Below, piece by piece: positions 1 through 10,200 of a DNA stretch of 64,000 nt; the first letter of the stretch is position 1; every line of letters starts with the position of its first letter. The DNA is from Nostoc calcicola FACHB-3891. Lineage in GTDB: Bacteria; Cyanobacteriota; Cyanobacteriia; Cyanobacteriales; Nostocaceae. The notes under the pieces were generated by a model. That model searched no databases, was not told the DNA's origin, and saw only the letters and a list, made by a program, of their open reading frames with translations. The translations under genes and the position numbers were made by a program. The DNA lies in NCBI RefSeq assembly GCF_014697355.1, contig NZ_JACJRQ010000034.1:1-64000 (forward strand), read 5' to 3'.

Positions 1-53
1 GCTAACTGGAGAAGGGTTTCACGCTCTAATTTCAGAAGCAGGTCTTTTCCCAT
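1..53 (-). CDS. Possible 5' end of a further minus-strand gene (runs off window)
   Basis: An ATG at 53-51 on the minus strand opens a frame (MGKDLLLKLERETLLQL...) that is still open at the left edge. Only 17 codons are visible, too few to recognise a family. It lies about 250 bases downstream of the PKS stop in the same orientation, so it could be the next gene of the biosynthetic run, but nothing in the residues proves that. A purine-rich stretch (GAGGCGG) sits somewhat far upstream of the ATG. Confidence 0.3.
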   Translation of the reverse strand, partial: MGKDLLLKLERETLLQL

Positions 54-300
54 AATTGTGATATTCCGCCTCAGATGTCACATTTGTCAATACCTCTTGA
101 CCTGAATCCTTACAAATTGGTAATGCTGACCAAACAAATGAGGATTCCATTTGCAATCGTACAATGGTAATAATTTACTTAAATCCTTACGGTGGAGAAA
201 TAGCATTAACTGATGATATAAATTTGAGAAAATTGTTTTATCTAGTTTCACTACGATCGCTCCTCTAAACCATGAGTAAATATCTGTATAAATCCCAACT

Positions 301-3300
301 TTAAGAATTATCAATTTTTGCCAAAATACTATCAATATCAGCCTGACTCCACTGGCTAGACTGAAATTCTGCAAAGTCAGAAGGTGTGTAATTTTCTAAT
401 GCAGAAGATTGACAATCATTAATTAGCGATCGCAAAGTTTCTACAAAGTCTTCAGTCAATTTTTTAACTGTCTCTGTTTGATGTATATTTGTGCTATAAA
501 TCCAATCAACTTTTAGCCGCTCGTCAACAATCAAACCATTAATTTCTAATAAATGGCTGCGCTTTCCTTGCAAACTAACAACATGTCCGCAAGATTTTTG
601 AGATAGCTTCCACAAAGAAGATTTTGGCAAGGTTTCTTCTAAGTTGCCAAGGTAGAGGAAAATGATTTCTGCTGGTTGTAATAAACGTATTTTTTCAGTA
701 ACGATTAAATCATCGCTCAAATATCGCAGCACACCATAACCAAGACCTTGATTTGGGAAATTTCGTAGTTGCTCTTTCACGAATTTTAATGCTTCCCCTG
801 GCCGATAAGTTTCCTCAAAATCTAAAAATGCCGGAGCAATATTAGTGAACCAACCGACAGTCCGAGCTACGTCTATATCATCAAAAATTACTTCTCTTCC
901 ATTTCCTTCTAAATCAACCAACAGTGATTCTGTCCCAGTCCATTTACTAATTACTTGTCTTAAGGCAAATAATAGAATTTCCTCCATTTGAACTCGATAG
1001 GTTACTGTCACTTCTTCTAGTAGTTTTTGGGTTTCTGCAACACTCAGTGTTATTGATATCGTGTCTGCCGATGCTACAGTGTTTAACCCTTGTGGATAAT
1101 CTACGGGTAACGGTGATACCGACTCACGAGAAGCTGACAACCAATAAACTTCTTCCCATTGCAACTCTGTAGATTTGGCATATTTAATTAACCGTTCCGC
1201 CCACTGTTTGAAGGAGGTTGTTTTGGCTGGCAATTGAATTGCTTTGCCTTCTTTTAACTGTTTGTATGCTGTTTCTAAATCATCGAGTAAAATTCGCCAA
1301 GAGCCAACATCAACTACTAAATGATGAATCACAAATAGTAATCGTTGAGGTTGCTTAATTCCTAAGTCAAAAAGAGCAATCTGTAAAAGTGGCCCTGATA
1401 AAAGATTCAGAGATGCTTGCAACTCATTAGCAGCTGATTCAAAAGCAGATTCTTGCAACAAATCTGGTACTGCTGACAAATCTATTTGCACAAAGGGTAC
1501 AAATTCATCAGGAAGGATATTAATCTGCTCGATGCCAGATTCATTTTCGACATAACGTAAACGCAAAGCATCATGATGTACGAGTAAATATTGTATTGCC
1601 TGGGTCAATAAAGCTGGAACAATAGGTTCTTGTACTTCTAGTAAGATAGCTTGGTTCCAATGATGTTTATCGACTAAATTCTGTTCAAAAAACCAGTGTT
1701 GGATAGGCGTTAAAGGTATTTCTCCTTCTACTAATCCTTGTTCGCTCAAAACATTCTGAGTTCTGCTTGCTATTTCTGCTAATTCTGCAACCGTTGGATA
1801 TTCAAATAAATGTTGATTGTTAAGACGTAACCCCGCTTTATTTGCTCTAGCTGTAACTTGAATACTGAGAAGAGAATCTCCTCCTAACTCCAAAAAGTTA
1901 TCGTATATACCTACTCGTTCAAATCCCAAAACTTCTTGCCAAATGTTAGCGAGAATTTGCTCTGTATCATTTCTCGGAGCAACATAAATATTGTGTAAGT
2001 TTGGTCTAGAGTGTAGTGATTCTGCTGGCAGCGAAGATTTGGAATTTTGTAATGATTTACGCCCAAGCCAGCGTTTTATTCTAGCTGGTAAATTAGTCGT
2101 TGAAACAACTACTTGAGTGAGATTTTTTAGAGATAATACACGTTTAAATACCTCTACTCCTTCGCTAGCTGTCATAAATACATCATTTGCACTTTCTGAT
2201 TTGCCAGCTAATTCTTCAGCAAGTTGATTGGTGAGCCAATTATCCCAATTTACACTCAACCAAGCTGTTGGATTTGTCTGATTATGTTTATAAACGAAAG
2301 CATCAGTGAATAGATGGGCTGCTGGATAAGCAGCCATGCCTAATGCACCCAACATTGATGATAAAGAAGATATCAATATACAAAAATCAAGCTCTATCCC
2401 TTGTAAAACTTTTTCTAAAACGAATAGTCCCTGACCATTTGCTTGCAATTGCTTTTCACATTCACTGCGATTTATTTCTCGAATAGTTCCAAATAATTTG
2501 ATGCCTGCTGCATGAATAACTCCGTTAATTTTACCAAAGCGATCGCCACCTCGATTAATTACTGCTTGCATTTGCGCTTCATTGGCAACATCAGCGGTTT
2601 CTACAATAACTTCTGCACCCAGTTTTTCAAGTTCCTGGATTTTCAATATCTTCCGGCTTACCTCATCTGTCTCACCATGAGTTTTTAGCCATTGTTGCCA
2701 TTCATCGCGCTGGGGAAGAAAGGATCTTCCGACCAAAATCAGCTTTGCTTTTACTGTTTTTGCCAGGTATTCAGCCAGTTCCAAACCTATACCACCCAAG
2801 CCACCAGTAATTAGATATACACCATCTTTAAGACCAAAATCCAAGTCGGATGCAGAATCATCTCCAAGAATTGGCTCAAAAGTCTGTATCCAACGATGAT
2901 GTCTGCGATAAGCGATCGCTAAATCCGATGATTCGTTGCATACCTCCGCTATTAGTTGGTCTATATTCTCTTCAATCCTACCGACATCTATACTGCGGCA
3001 AGTAATATTTGCATACTCTTGGGGAATGACTTTACACATTCCTAATATAGTTGCCTGTTCTGGATTTAAGCTCTCAATACCTGTCACGTCGTGTATATTA
3101 TTTGTGACAACAAAAATCTTTATTGGTTGAGTAATTTCCTGTTTTTCAAGAGATTTTGCGAGGAATAATAGACTGTAAAAACCCAGATTTTGACACTTTT
3201 CAAAATACTCTATTCTCTGCTGTGTCTGCTCGTCTGCTGCGATACTCCACAAATGAATAATTCTGTCGGGAATTTTACCTAATACTTGTAATTGTGCGAG

Positions 3301-6261
3301 CAAAGTATCATAATCTTCTGGCTGCTGGGGATTAAGAGTAAATTGGCGATCGCTAATTTGATGAAACTGTTCTTTTGGCTCTACAGTAATAACATCGTGA
3401 CCGCTATTTTCCAGGTTTTGGGCAATTTTTCTGCCGAATTTATCTGCATTTACAAAAACTAGCCAACATAATTTTTGCTCTACTCGTTCTACTGATTTCA
3501 CCCTTGGAGGTAAAATTGCTTGTTTCCACGTTGGAACATAAAACCAGTCTGAAATATTTGGGTTTTTACCATCGAACTCAACCAAATTATTGTCAGCTTT
3601 TTCAGGTTCAATCCAGTAACGTTGGCGTTCAAAAGGATAAGTTGGTAGGGGAACTCGGTAACGGCATTCATTAGTATAAAAGCCCGACCAATTTATCTCA
3701 ACTCCAGCCAACCACAGACGACTTAATGTGTTTAATAAAAAAGCAATATCTGACTTTTGTTCCTGGGGATGACGTAATGAAGTTAATAATACTTGTTCGG
3801 TACTTGGTGGAGCGCATTTTTTAGCAAAGGTATACAAAGTCCGCCCTGGCCCCACTTCCAAGAAAATACGATTTTTTTCTCGTAATAATTGGGAAATTCC
3901 ACCACTAAAGTTAACCGATTGCCGTAAATGCCTTGCCCAATAATTTGCATCTGTAGCTTGTTCTGCTGTAATCCAAGTTCCTGTAACATTCGATATAAAA
4001 GGAATTTGGGGAGGATTTAATTTAATTTTTTTAACTTCCCGAACAAATCGCTCAAGGAGCGGTTCCATCATTTGAGAATGAAAGGCATGGGAAGTATGCA
4101 GGCGGCGATATTCTATACTTTTAGCTGTCAGTTGTTCTTGAAGCGCATCTACAGCTGCATAAGTCCCCGCAACTACACACGAACCAGGAGTATTGATGGC
4201 AGCTAAAGACAAATTTGTATTGAGTAAACTAATAACTTCTGCCTCTGGTAATGAAACCGCAAGCATAGCTCCTGCTGACATTTGTTGCATTAGTTTCCCA
4301 CGCATGGCAACCAGGGCTAAAGCATCTTCAAGAGAGATCGTATTTGCCAGAGATGCTGCTACATATTCCCCGATACTATGACCAATCATTGCACTAGGAG
4401 AAATCCCCCAGGATATCCACAACTGAGCCAAAGCATATTCAATTACAAATAATGCTGGCTGAGCGATATCAGTTTGTTTTAATTTTTCTGCTATCGCCTC
4501 AACTTCACTTTCCTCAGGATAAAGTAACGAAAGCAAATCTAGTCCCAAGTGAGGTTTTAAAATTGAGCAACAGCGGTCTACTTGCTCGCGGAATATTGCC
4601 TCATTTTGATAAAGTTCTTTACCCATATCCACATACTGAGCGCCCTGTCCGGGAAACATAAAAGCAATGGTCGGATGGGTATTTTGTTGGAAGTTTGTAA
4701 TAACTCGTTGGGAAAGCTGCTCTTGAAATGCACTCAGCGCATCTTGGCTATTTTCACACACTAATATCCGACGATGATTAAACTGCCTGCGACCGACTTG
4801 CAGCGTATAAGCCAAATCTGCAAAGTTGATTTCTGGGTGCTGTTGCAGATGATTAACTAAATTTGTAGTCAGCGTCTCTAAAGCAGAGTTCGTTTTGGCA
4901 GACAGTACCAGCAATTGATACTTTCTTCTCTGGTTTATTATTTTAGAAACAGGCGCTTCTTCAAGAATTACATGAGCATTAGTTCCTCCCATACCCAAAG
5001 AACTCACACCAGCACGGCGAGGGGTTATTCCCTGTTTCCACTCAGTGAGTTTTGTATTTATGTAAAACGGACTATTGGCAAAATCGATTTGTGGGTTGGG
5101 TTGCTGAAAATTTAAGCTAGGTGGTATTTCCTTGTGTTTGAGAGCGAGAACGGTTTTGATTAACCCTGCAACTCCGGCGGTAGCATCGAGGTGACCGATA
5201 TTGGTTTTCACAGAACCAATGGCACAGAAACCCTTTTTATCGGTACCTGCACGAAAAACTTTGGTGAGTGCAGCTATCTCGATGGGGTCGCCCAAAGGTG
5301 TACCAGTACCATGAGCTTCAATGTAGCTAATTGTATCAGGTTCAACTGAGGCAAGCATCATTGCTTCGGCGATCGCCTCTGCTTGACCATCTACACTCGG
5401 CGCTGTAAAGCCGACTTTTGCAGAACCATCATTATTAATAGCCGCACCTTTAATTACAGCATGGATGCGATCGCCATCGGCGATCGCTTCACTCAGTCGC
5501 TTGAGGACAACAATTCCTACACCATTACCAATAGTTATACCCTGCGCCTTGGCATCAAAGGCATAGCAGTGACCATCAGGGGATAAAGTTCCTCCTGGTT
5601 CGTGTAAATAGCCGGTTTTTTGAGGAACGTAAATTGAAACTCCTCCCGCCAAAGCCATATCACATTGATAATTCAACAAGCTCTGACAAGCAAGAGAAAT
5701 CGCAACCAACGATGTAGAACAAGCCGTTTGTACAGTTAAACTCGGCCCGGTAAGATTTAATTTATAAGATACACGAGTACTGAGATAATCCTTTTCATTG
5801 CCTATAGAAGTTTGATAGCATTTTGCCGAACCAACACCATCAGTATATAAATTAAAAGATAAATAATTATTCTGACTCGCCCCAGCATAAACCCCAATGC
5901 GACTTTCACATCTATTAGAGTCATAACCAGCATTTTCTAGAGCTTCCCAAGCACATTCTAAAAATACTCTGTGTTGCGGGTCAGTAGTCTCAGCTTCCTT
6001 GGGATTAAAATCAAAAAAGGCCGCATCAAATAAGTCAATATCTTCTAATATCGAACCTGATTTTATATAATTTTTATCATTGATTAGACCCGGATTAATG
6101 CCAGCAGACACTAATTCTTCATCCGTAAAAATAGAAATAGATTCCACCCCCGATCGTAAATTATGCCAAAATTCTGCAATATTTTTGGCACCAGGGAAAC
6201 GCCCCGCCATCCCAATAATAGCTATCCCTTCTATTAATTCGCTTGTTTCTACCATACTCAT
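301..6261 (-). CDS. Type I polyketide synthase, KS-AT-KR-ACP with a C-terminal epimerase-like condensation-superfamily domain
   Basis: This 1986-residue protein is one PKS extension module acting after the FAAL-NRPS gene upstream. Domains in order: ketosynthase (start to about 430, catalytic Cys181 in TACSTS), acyltransferase (about 530-840, GHSIGE with Ser629; the HAFHS motif predicts malonyl-CoA), ketoreductase (NADPH loop GGLGGIG near 1150), acyl carrier protein (GGDSL, phosphopantetheine Ser1463), then a condensation-superfamily domain from about 1520 with HHLVVDVGSW at 1646-1655. Segments EGNGRE, TVGWFT and LGYGVLRYL in that last domain resemble NRPS epimerization domains rather than ordinary condensation domains. 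No DH, ER or thioesterase is visible, so the expected product is a beta-hydroxy thioester handed to a further protein. It lies 88 bases downstream of the dioxygenase gene in the same direction. The oddity is an epimerase-like domain behind a malonyl-extending PKS; see findings. Confidence 0.93.
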   Translation of the reverse strand: MSMVETSELIEGIAIIGMAGRFPGAKNIAEFWHNLRSGVESISIFTDEELVSAGINPGLINDKNYIKSGSILEDIDLFDAAFFDFNPKEAETTDPQHRVFLECAWEALENAGYDSNRCESRIGVYAGASQNNYLSFNLYTDGVGSAKCYQTSIGNEKDYLSTRVSYKLNLTGPSLTVQTACSTSLVAISLACQSLLNYQCDMALAGGVSIYVPQKTGYLHEPGGTLSPDGHCYAFDAKAQGITIGNGVGIVVLKRLSEAIADGDRIHAVIKGAAINNDGSAKVGFTAPSVDGQAEAIAEAMMLASVEPDTISYIEAHGTGTPLGDPIEIAALTKVFRAGTDKKGFCAIGSVKTNIGHLDATAGVAGLIKTVLALKHKEIPPSLNFQQPNPQIDFANSPFYINTKLTEWKQGITPRRAGVSSLGMGGTNAHVILEEAPVSKIINQRRKYQLLVLSAKTNSALETLTTNLVNHLQQHPEINFADLAYTLQVGRRQFNHRRILVCENSQDALSAFQEQLSQRVITNFQQNTHPTIAFMFPGQGAQYVDMGKELYQNEAIFREQVDRCCSILKPHLGLDLLSLLYPEESEVEAIAEKLKQTDIAQPALFVIEYALAQLWISWGISPSAMIGHSIGEYVAASLANTISLEDALALVAMRGKLMQQMSAGAMLAVSLPEAEVISLLNTNLSLAAINTPGSCVVAGTYAAVDALQEQLTAKSIEYRRLHTSHAFHSQMMEPLLERFVREVKKIKLNPPQIPFISNVTGTWITAEQATDANYWARHLRQSVNFSGGISQLLREKNRIFLEVGPGRTLYTFAKKCAPPSTEQVLLTSLRHPQEQKSDIAFLLNTLSRLWLAGVEINWSGFYTNECRYRVPLPTYPFERQRYWIEPEKADNNLVEFDGKNPNISDWFYVPTWKQAILPPRVKSVERVEQKLCWLVFVNADKFGRKIAQNLENSGHDVITVEPKEQFHQISDRQFTLNPQQPEDYDTLLAQLQVLGKIPDRIIHLWSIAADEQTQQRIEYFEKCQNLGFYSLLFLAKSLEKQEITQPIKIFVVTNNIHDVTGIESLNPEQATILGMCKVIPQEYANITCRSIDVGRIEENIDQLIAEVCNESSDLAIAYRRHHRWIQTFEPILGDDSASDLDFGLKDGVYLITGGLGGIGLELAEYLAKTVKAKLILVGRSFLPQRDEWQQWLKTHGETDEVSRKILKIQELEKLGAEVIVETADVANEAQMQAVINRGGDRFGKINGVIHAAGIKLFGTIREINRSECEKQLQANGQGLFVLEKVLQGIELDFCILISSLSSMLGALGMAAYPAAHLFTDAFVYKHNQTNPTAWLSVNWDNWLTNQLAEELAGKSESANDVFMTASEGVEVFKRVLSLKNLTQVVVSTTNLPARIKRWLGRKSLQNSKSSLPAESLHSRPNLHNIYVAPRNDTEQILANIWQEVLGFERVGIYDNFLELGGDSLLSIQVTARANKAGLRLNNQHLFEYPTVAELAEIASRTQNVLSEQGLVEGEIPLTPIQHWFFEQNLVDKHHWNQAILLEVQEPIVPALLTQAIQYLLVHHDALRLRYVENESGIEQINILPDEFVPFVQIDLSAVPDLLQESAFESAANELQASLNLLSGPLLQIALFDLGIKQPQRLLFVIHHLVVDVGSWRILLDDLETAYKQLKEGKAIQLPAKTTSFKQWAERLIKYAKSTELQWEEVYWLSASRESVSPLPVDYPQGLNTVASADTISITLSVAETQKLLEEVTVTYRVQMEEILLFALRQVISKWTGTESLLVDLEGNGREVIFDDIDVARTVGWFTNIAPAFLDFEETYRPGEALKFVKEQLRNFPNQGLGYGVLRYLSDDLIVTEKIRLLQPAEIIFLYLGNLEETLPKSSLWKLSQKSCGHVVSLQGKRSHLLEINGLIVDERLKVDWIYSTNIHQTETVKKLTEDFVETLRSLINDCQSSALENYTPSDFAEFQSSQWSQADIDSILAKIDNS

Positions 6262-6349
6262 TTTTTTCCTTTTACTTTGCTAAAAAATTCCCTGATTTAT
6301 AGTTTCATCTACAATTTTGATAACGCAAAGCATCGCCCCTCTAGGAACT

Positions 6350-7225
6350 TTATTTAATATCACTCAGTAAAGTCACAATTCTTCGACGCTTATCGTTAAA
6401 GGATTTGCGTCCATGTAAAAACCTGGAATTATCAATCATCACCAAATCTCCAGACATCCAGGGAATAAAACCAATCAAATCATCCATGATTTTCTGGATT
6501 TGATTGATTATTTTTACAGGAATTGCAGAGCCATTAGCAAAAGTAACGATTCCTCTAGGATTTCTATATTCAGAAATTATACTATTAGCAAATGCATCTC
6601 GATCGCCGTATTTAGTCTTGATAACACCAGAGCAAATATATTCTAAAATTAACGATTCATCTTGGTTGATTTTATAGCTGATACCTGCTATATTATCTAG
6701 TATTTTTTTGACATCATCTATCGTGGCACTTGCCCCTAAAAATTGCTGCCAATGAGAAGCCAGAAACTTTTGCACATAGCGAATTTTTTGGTCGATAAAT
6801 AATTGTTGTAATTCTCGGCTCATTGCCTTCCAGACTTCAACACCATCCCAAAATAAAGTTTCACCACCTTCTGCTGCTGGCACAGCACAACAAAACCAAA
6901 CTACATCTGGTCTAAAAGGAGAATTAGCATTTTCACAATGGGGCGCAATGTAATGCATTCCTGAGTCTACTAAGGTAATAAACTGATTGTTTAAATCAAC
7001 AATTGGTCTATTGTATTGATTGAGAAATGTAGCATCAAATTGTTCGGCAAATACTTTCATTTGTTCATAATTGACATTAAATCCTCGAAACAAAAGTAGA
7101 CCAAATGATTTGAAGTCTTCTAATATTGTTGATACTGGTAATTGCATAATATTTTGTCCAGTATCATTAAAGATAATCTTACCACTACTATTTTTTAATA
7201 ATTCTGCTGTCAACATATCAGTCAA
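6350..7225 (-). CDS. TauD/SyrP-like Fe(II)/2-oxoglutarate dioxygenase (probable tailoring hydroxylase)
   Basis: This 291-residue protein has the double-stranded beta-helix oxygenase pattern. The metal triad is H96-x-E98 (HCE) plus H271 (FLHGR), followed by an Arg-rich strand near 281 that would bind 2-oxoglutarate. The segment after the HxE (PAAEGGETLFWDG) is typical of the SyrP/TauD family. A Glu rather than Asp in the second position is known from SyrP, AsnO, VioC and clavaminate synthase, which hydroxylate free or carrier-bound amino acids. A halogenase would have Ala or Gly here, so hydroxylation is the better guess. The gene sits between the NRPS (38 bases) and PKS (88 bases) genes in one run, which suggests it hydroxylates the amino acid loaded by the NRPS or a later residue. 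The substrate is inference. Confidence 0.85.
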   Translation of the reverse strand: MTDMLTAELLKNSSGKIIFNDTGQNIMQLPVSTILEDFKSFGLLLFRGFNVNYEQMKVFAEQFDATFLNQYNRPIVDLNNQFITLVDSGMHYIAPHCENANSPFRPDVVWFCCAVPAAEGGETLFWDGVEVWKAMSRELQQLFIDQKIRYVQKFLASHWQQFLGASATIDDVKKILDNIAGISYKINQDESLILEYICSGVIKTKYGDRDAFANSIISEYRNPRGIVTFANGSAIPVKIINQIQKIMDDLIGFIPWMSGDLVMIDNSRFLHGRKSFNDKRRRIVTLLSDIK

Positions 7226-7263
7226 CCTTTAAATTGTTGCAAGTAAACAAAAGCCTGGGTTGA

Positions 7264-10200
7264 TTATCGTGGTCTTTGAGCTTTTTTCTGGCGATTTAAA
7301 GCCAACTTTTGTTTTTCAGAGCGATTCATTACTTTTTCAAAGGCAGGTTGTTCTTGCTGTTCTTCACTAAGATGTTTGGCCAACAAATTTATAGTTGGAT
7401 GTTGGAAAATTTCTACTAATGATAAATCTCGATTTAATTTTTCTCGCAATTGAGTATGTACTTGACCTACCAATAATGAATGACCTCCCAAATCAAAGAA
7501 ATTATCATCAATTCCCACCCGTTCAAGATGCAAAACATCTTGCCAAATATTGGCAATCATTTGTTCTACTTTTGTTTCTGGTGGTGTATGGAGTGTATTT
7601 CTTGCTGCCGAAATATCTGGTGAAGGTAAAGCACGACGGTTAACTTTGCCGTTGGGTAATAGAGGTAGAGCATCCAGAAGTATGAAATTTGCAGGTATCA
7701 TGTATTCTGGCAATTTTTCACTTAAAAAATCGCGCAGTTGTGGTACTAACTCCAAGGCGAATTTTGCCTGTAAGGGATTATTAGTATAATCTCGCCAAGG
7801 GCGATGTTTTGCAGTATGAGTAATTTCCGACTGGGTTATTTTAACTGTTGGCTGTCGTCTAAATATGACATCGTAACGACCATTATCTCCACAGTTTGAC
7901 CAAGTAATATCAATGGAGTAAGGCAAATCTTTGCTTAATGTCCAAAAATCTTCTGGCTCAATTCCTTGGTACTGACTATTTTTTTCTAGGAATTGTCTCA
8001 TATCTCCCACAGTTGCAGCACCTCCAGGAGAAGTTAACCACTGCCAAATTTGCATATCTTTTGCAATTCGAGCATTGGGAACACGAGCGATACCTAAGAT
8101 ATTAGGGGCAGTTTCTACCAGCATTTCCTGGACAGATGCTAGTGTTAATTCTTGCTTTTCCCAGTCCAACCAAGGCAAATCTAACTGAGGAATTTCATCG
8201 CTAATATGGAGAATCACATCGTAGCGGAATTTATTCAACTCGTTTTGATAGTAACCACGTTCTAGAAGAATTTCTACATGGCTAATCTTGGGAAAATGTT
8301 GTTTTAAAGCTGTAAAAAAAGCTGGGTCAATAACTAGCTGTTTCTCCTCAAACAGTTGTTTTCGTGCCCGTTGTTGTAATTCTTCTTTGGAAACAAAATC
8401 TGGCGATCGCTCAAATTGCACAGATGTATGGAATACTTCTAATAAAGGTAAACTGCGAATATCTCCTAAAAAGATAAAACCTCCCGGTGCTACTGCATTG
8501 ACCGCGTTTTCTAACACTTGCAGTAGATAGTCAATACTAGGAAAGTACTGCATTACAGAAACTATCAAAACAGCATCAAAACTGTTAGCCACTACACCCT
8601 CAAAGTTATTTGCTCCTCTGTGGATGAGAGTCACTCCTGATAATTCTGACTCTAGCATTGTCATCTGATGCTTGAGACTCAACAAGGCTTTTTGTGAAAC
8701 ATCTGTTGCACAATATTCCTGACAATGAGGAGCTATGCGAAATAACATCAAACCACTACCAGAACCAATATCTAATACCTTGGTTGGTTGTAAAGACAAA
8801 ATGCGCTCCACTGTTGATTCTACCCAATGGCGTACTTCTGCCTCTGGTATTGGTTGTCCTGTGTAACTACTGTTCCATCCTTTGATATCAAATTTTAGTG
8901 CTTGTTCATCAGCAAGGTCTTGATAAAGGTCATCAAACACACCTTCCCACTGTGACAGCTGCTGGCTGCTTAATTCTTTTCCTAAAATTAATTCTGCTGT
9001 AGTTTCTGGTTCGGGATTTTGCACTACATAAGCAACTAAGCGTTTGTTGCCAGGGTCATATTCTTGAGCTAAAACCACAGCTTCTTCAACAGCTGGATGT
9101 TGGCTTAATACTGCCTCAATTTCTCCTAACTCAATGCGAAAACCCCGGATTTTAATTTGATAGTCTGCCCTACCAATAAATTCAATATTTCCATCTTCTA
9201 AGTACCGCCCTAAATCTCCAGTTTTGTATAAACGTGCGCCTGATTCTTGGCTAAATGGATGAGGAATAAATTTTTCGGCGGTGGATTCCGGACGATTAAA
9301 GTAACCTCTAGCTAATCCAACCCCACCAATATAAAGTTCGCCCGCAACTCCTATGGGTACAGGCTGTAGTTGGGAGTCTAGTAAATAAATTTGAGTATTG
9401 GTGAAAGGACGACCAATTGGTACTTGTCGCTCCAACTGTAAATTAGCTGTGGTAGTTTCAAAATATGAGCTATCAATGGTGGCTTCGCTAACACCGTAGG
9501 AATTAATTAATCTGGTTCCATGACCGCAAAAAGTCTTGACTTGATGATATCCACTAACATACCAACTATCAGAACCAACAATTAGCGATCGCATAAAGTC
9601 AAGAGATTGTTGAGTCTCTTGCAAATACTGAAGTAAGTTCATCAGCACAGCTGGCACAAATTCGGCACAGTTGATTTTTTGGGAACGCATCAATGCATAA
9701 AGTCTATCTGGCTGCAAAAGCAATTCCCGCGGACACAGTACTAGTTTCCCACCGGAGCATAAAGCCCGAACTAAGTCCCCAGTAAAAACATCAAAGGAAA
9801 AACTGGCCATTTGTAAATGACTTGTGGTTACGGAACGCAGCGAATATACATCTTCCCAAGCAAAATAGGCATTCACTAAACCGCCGTGGGTAACCATGAC
9901 TCCCTTAGGAATCCCTGTAGAACCGGAAGTGTAGATTGCGTATGCTAAGTTTTGCCAAGTTGTTTGATGCACTAAATTTTCGCTGCTGTGTTGAGAAGTA
10001 CTCTCCCAATTAGAGTCTAAACAAACAACTCCAGCTTGGTGTTCTGGGAGATTTTTCACTAACCACTTTTGCGTCACCAAAACTGACATTTGCATATTTT
10101 TCAACATCAATGCCAGCCGCTCATGGGAGTAGACGGGATCTAAAGGAATGTATGCTCCTCCCGCCTTCAGGACACCCAAGGCTGCTACCACCATTTCCAC

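Noticed and set aside
87..374. Minus-strand open frame of 95 codons beside the PKS stop
   Set aside because: It overlaps the PKS 3' end in another frame, has no recognisable domain, and shows the composition of an AT-rich shadow.
6350..7225. Non-heme iron halogenase
   Set aside because: The second metal position is Glu98; SyrB2-type halogenases have Ala or Gly there.
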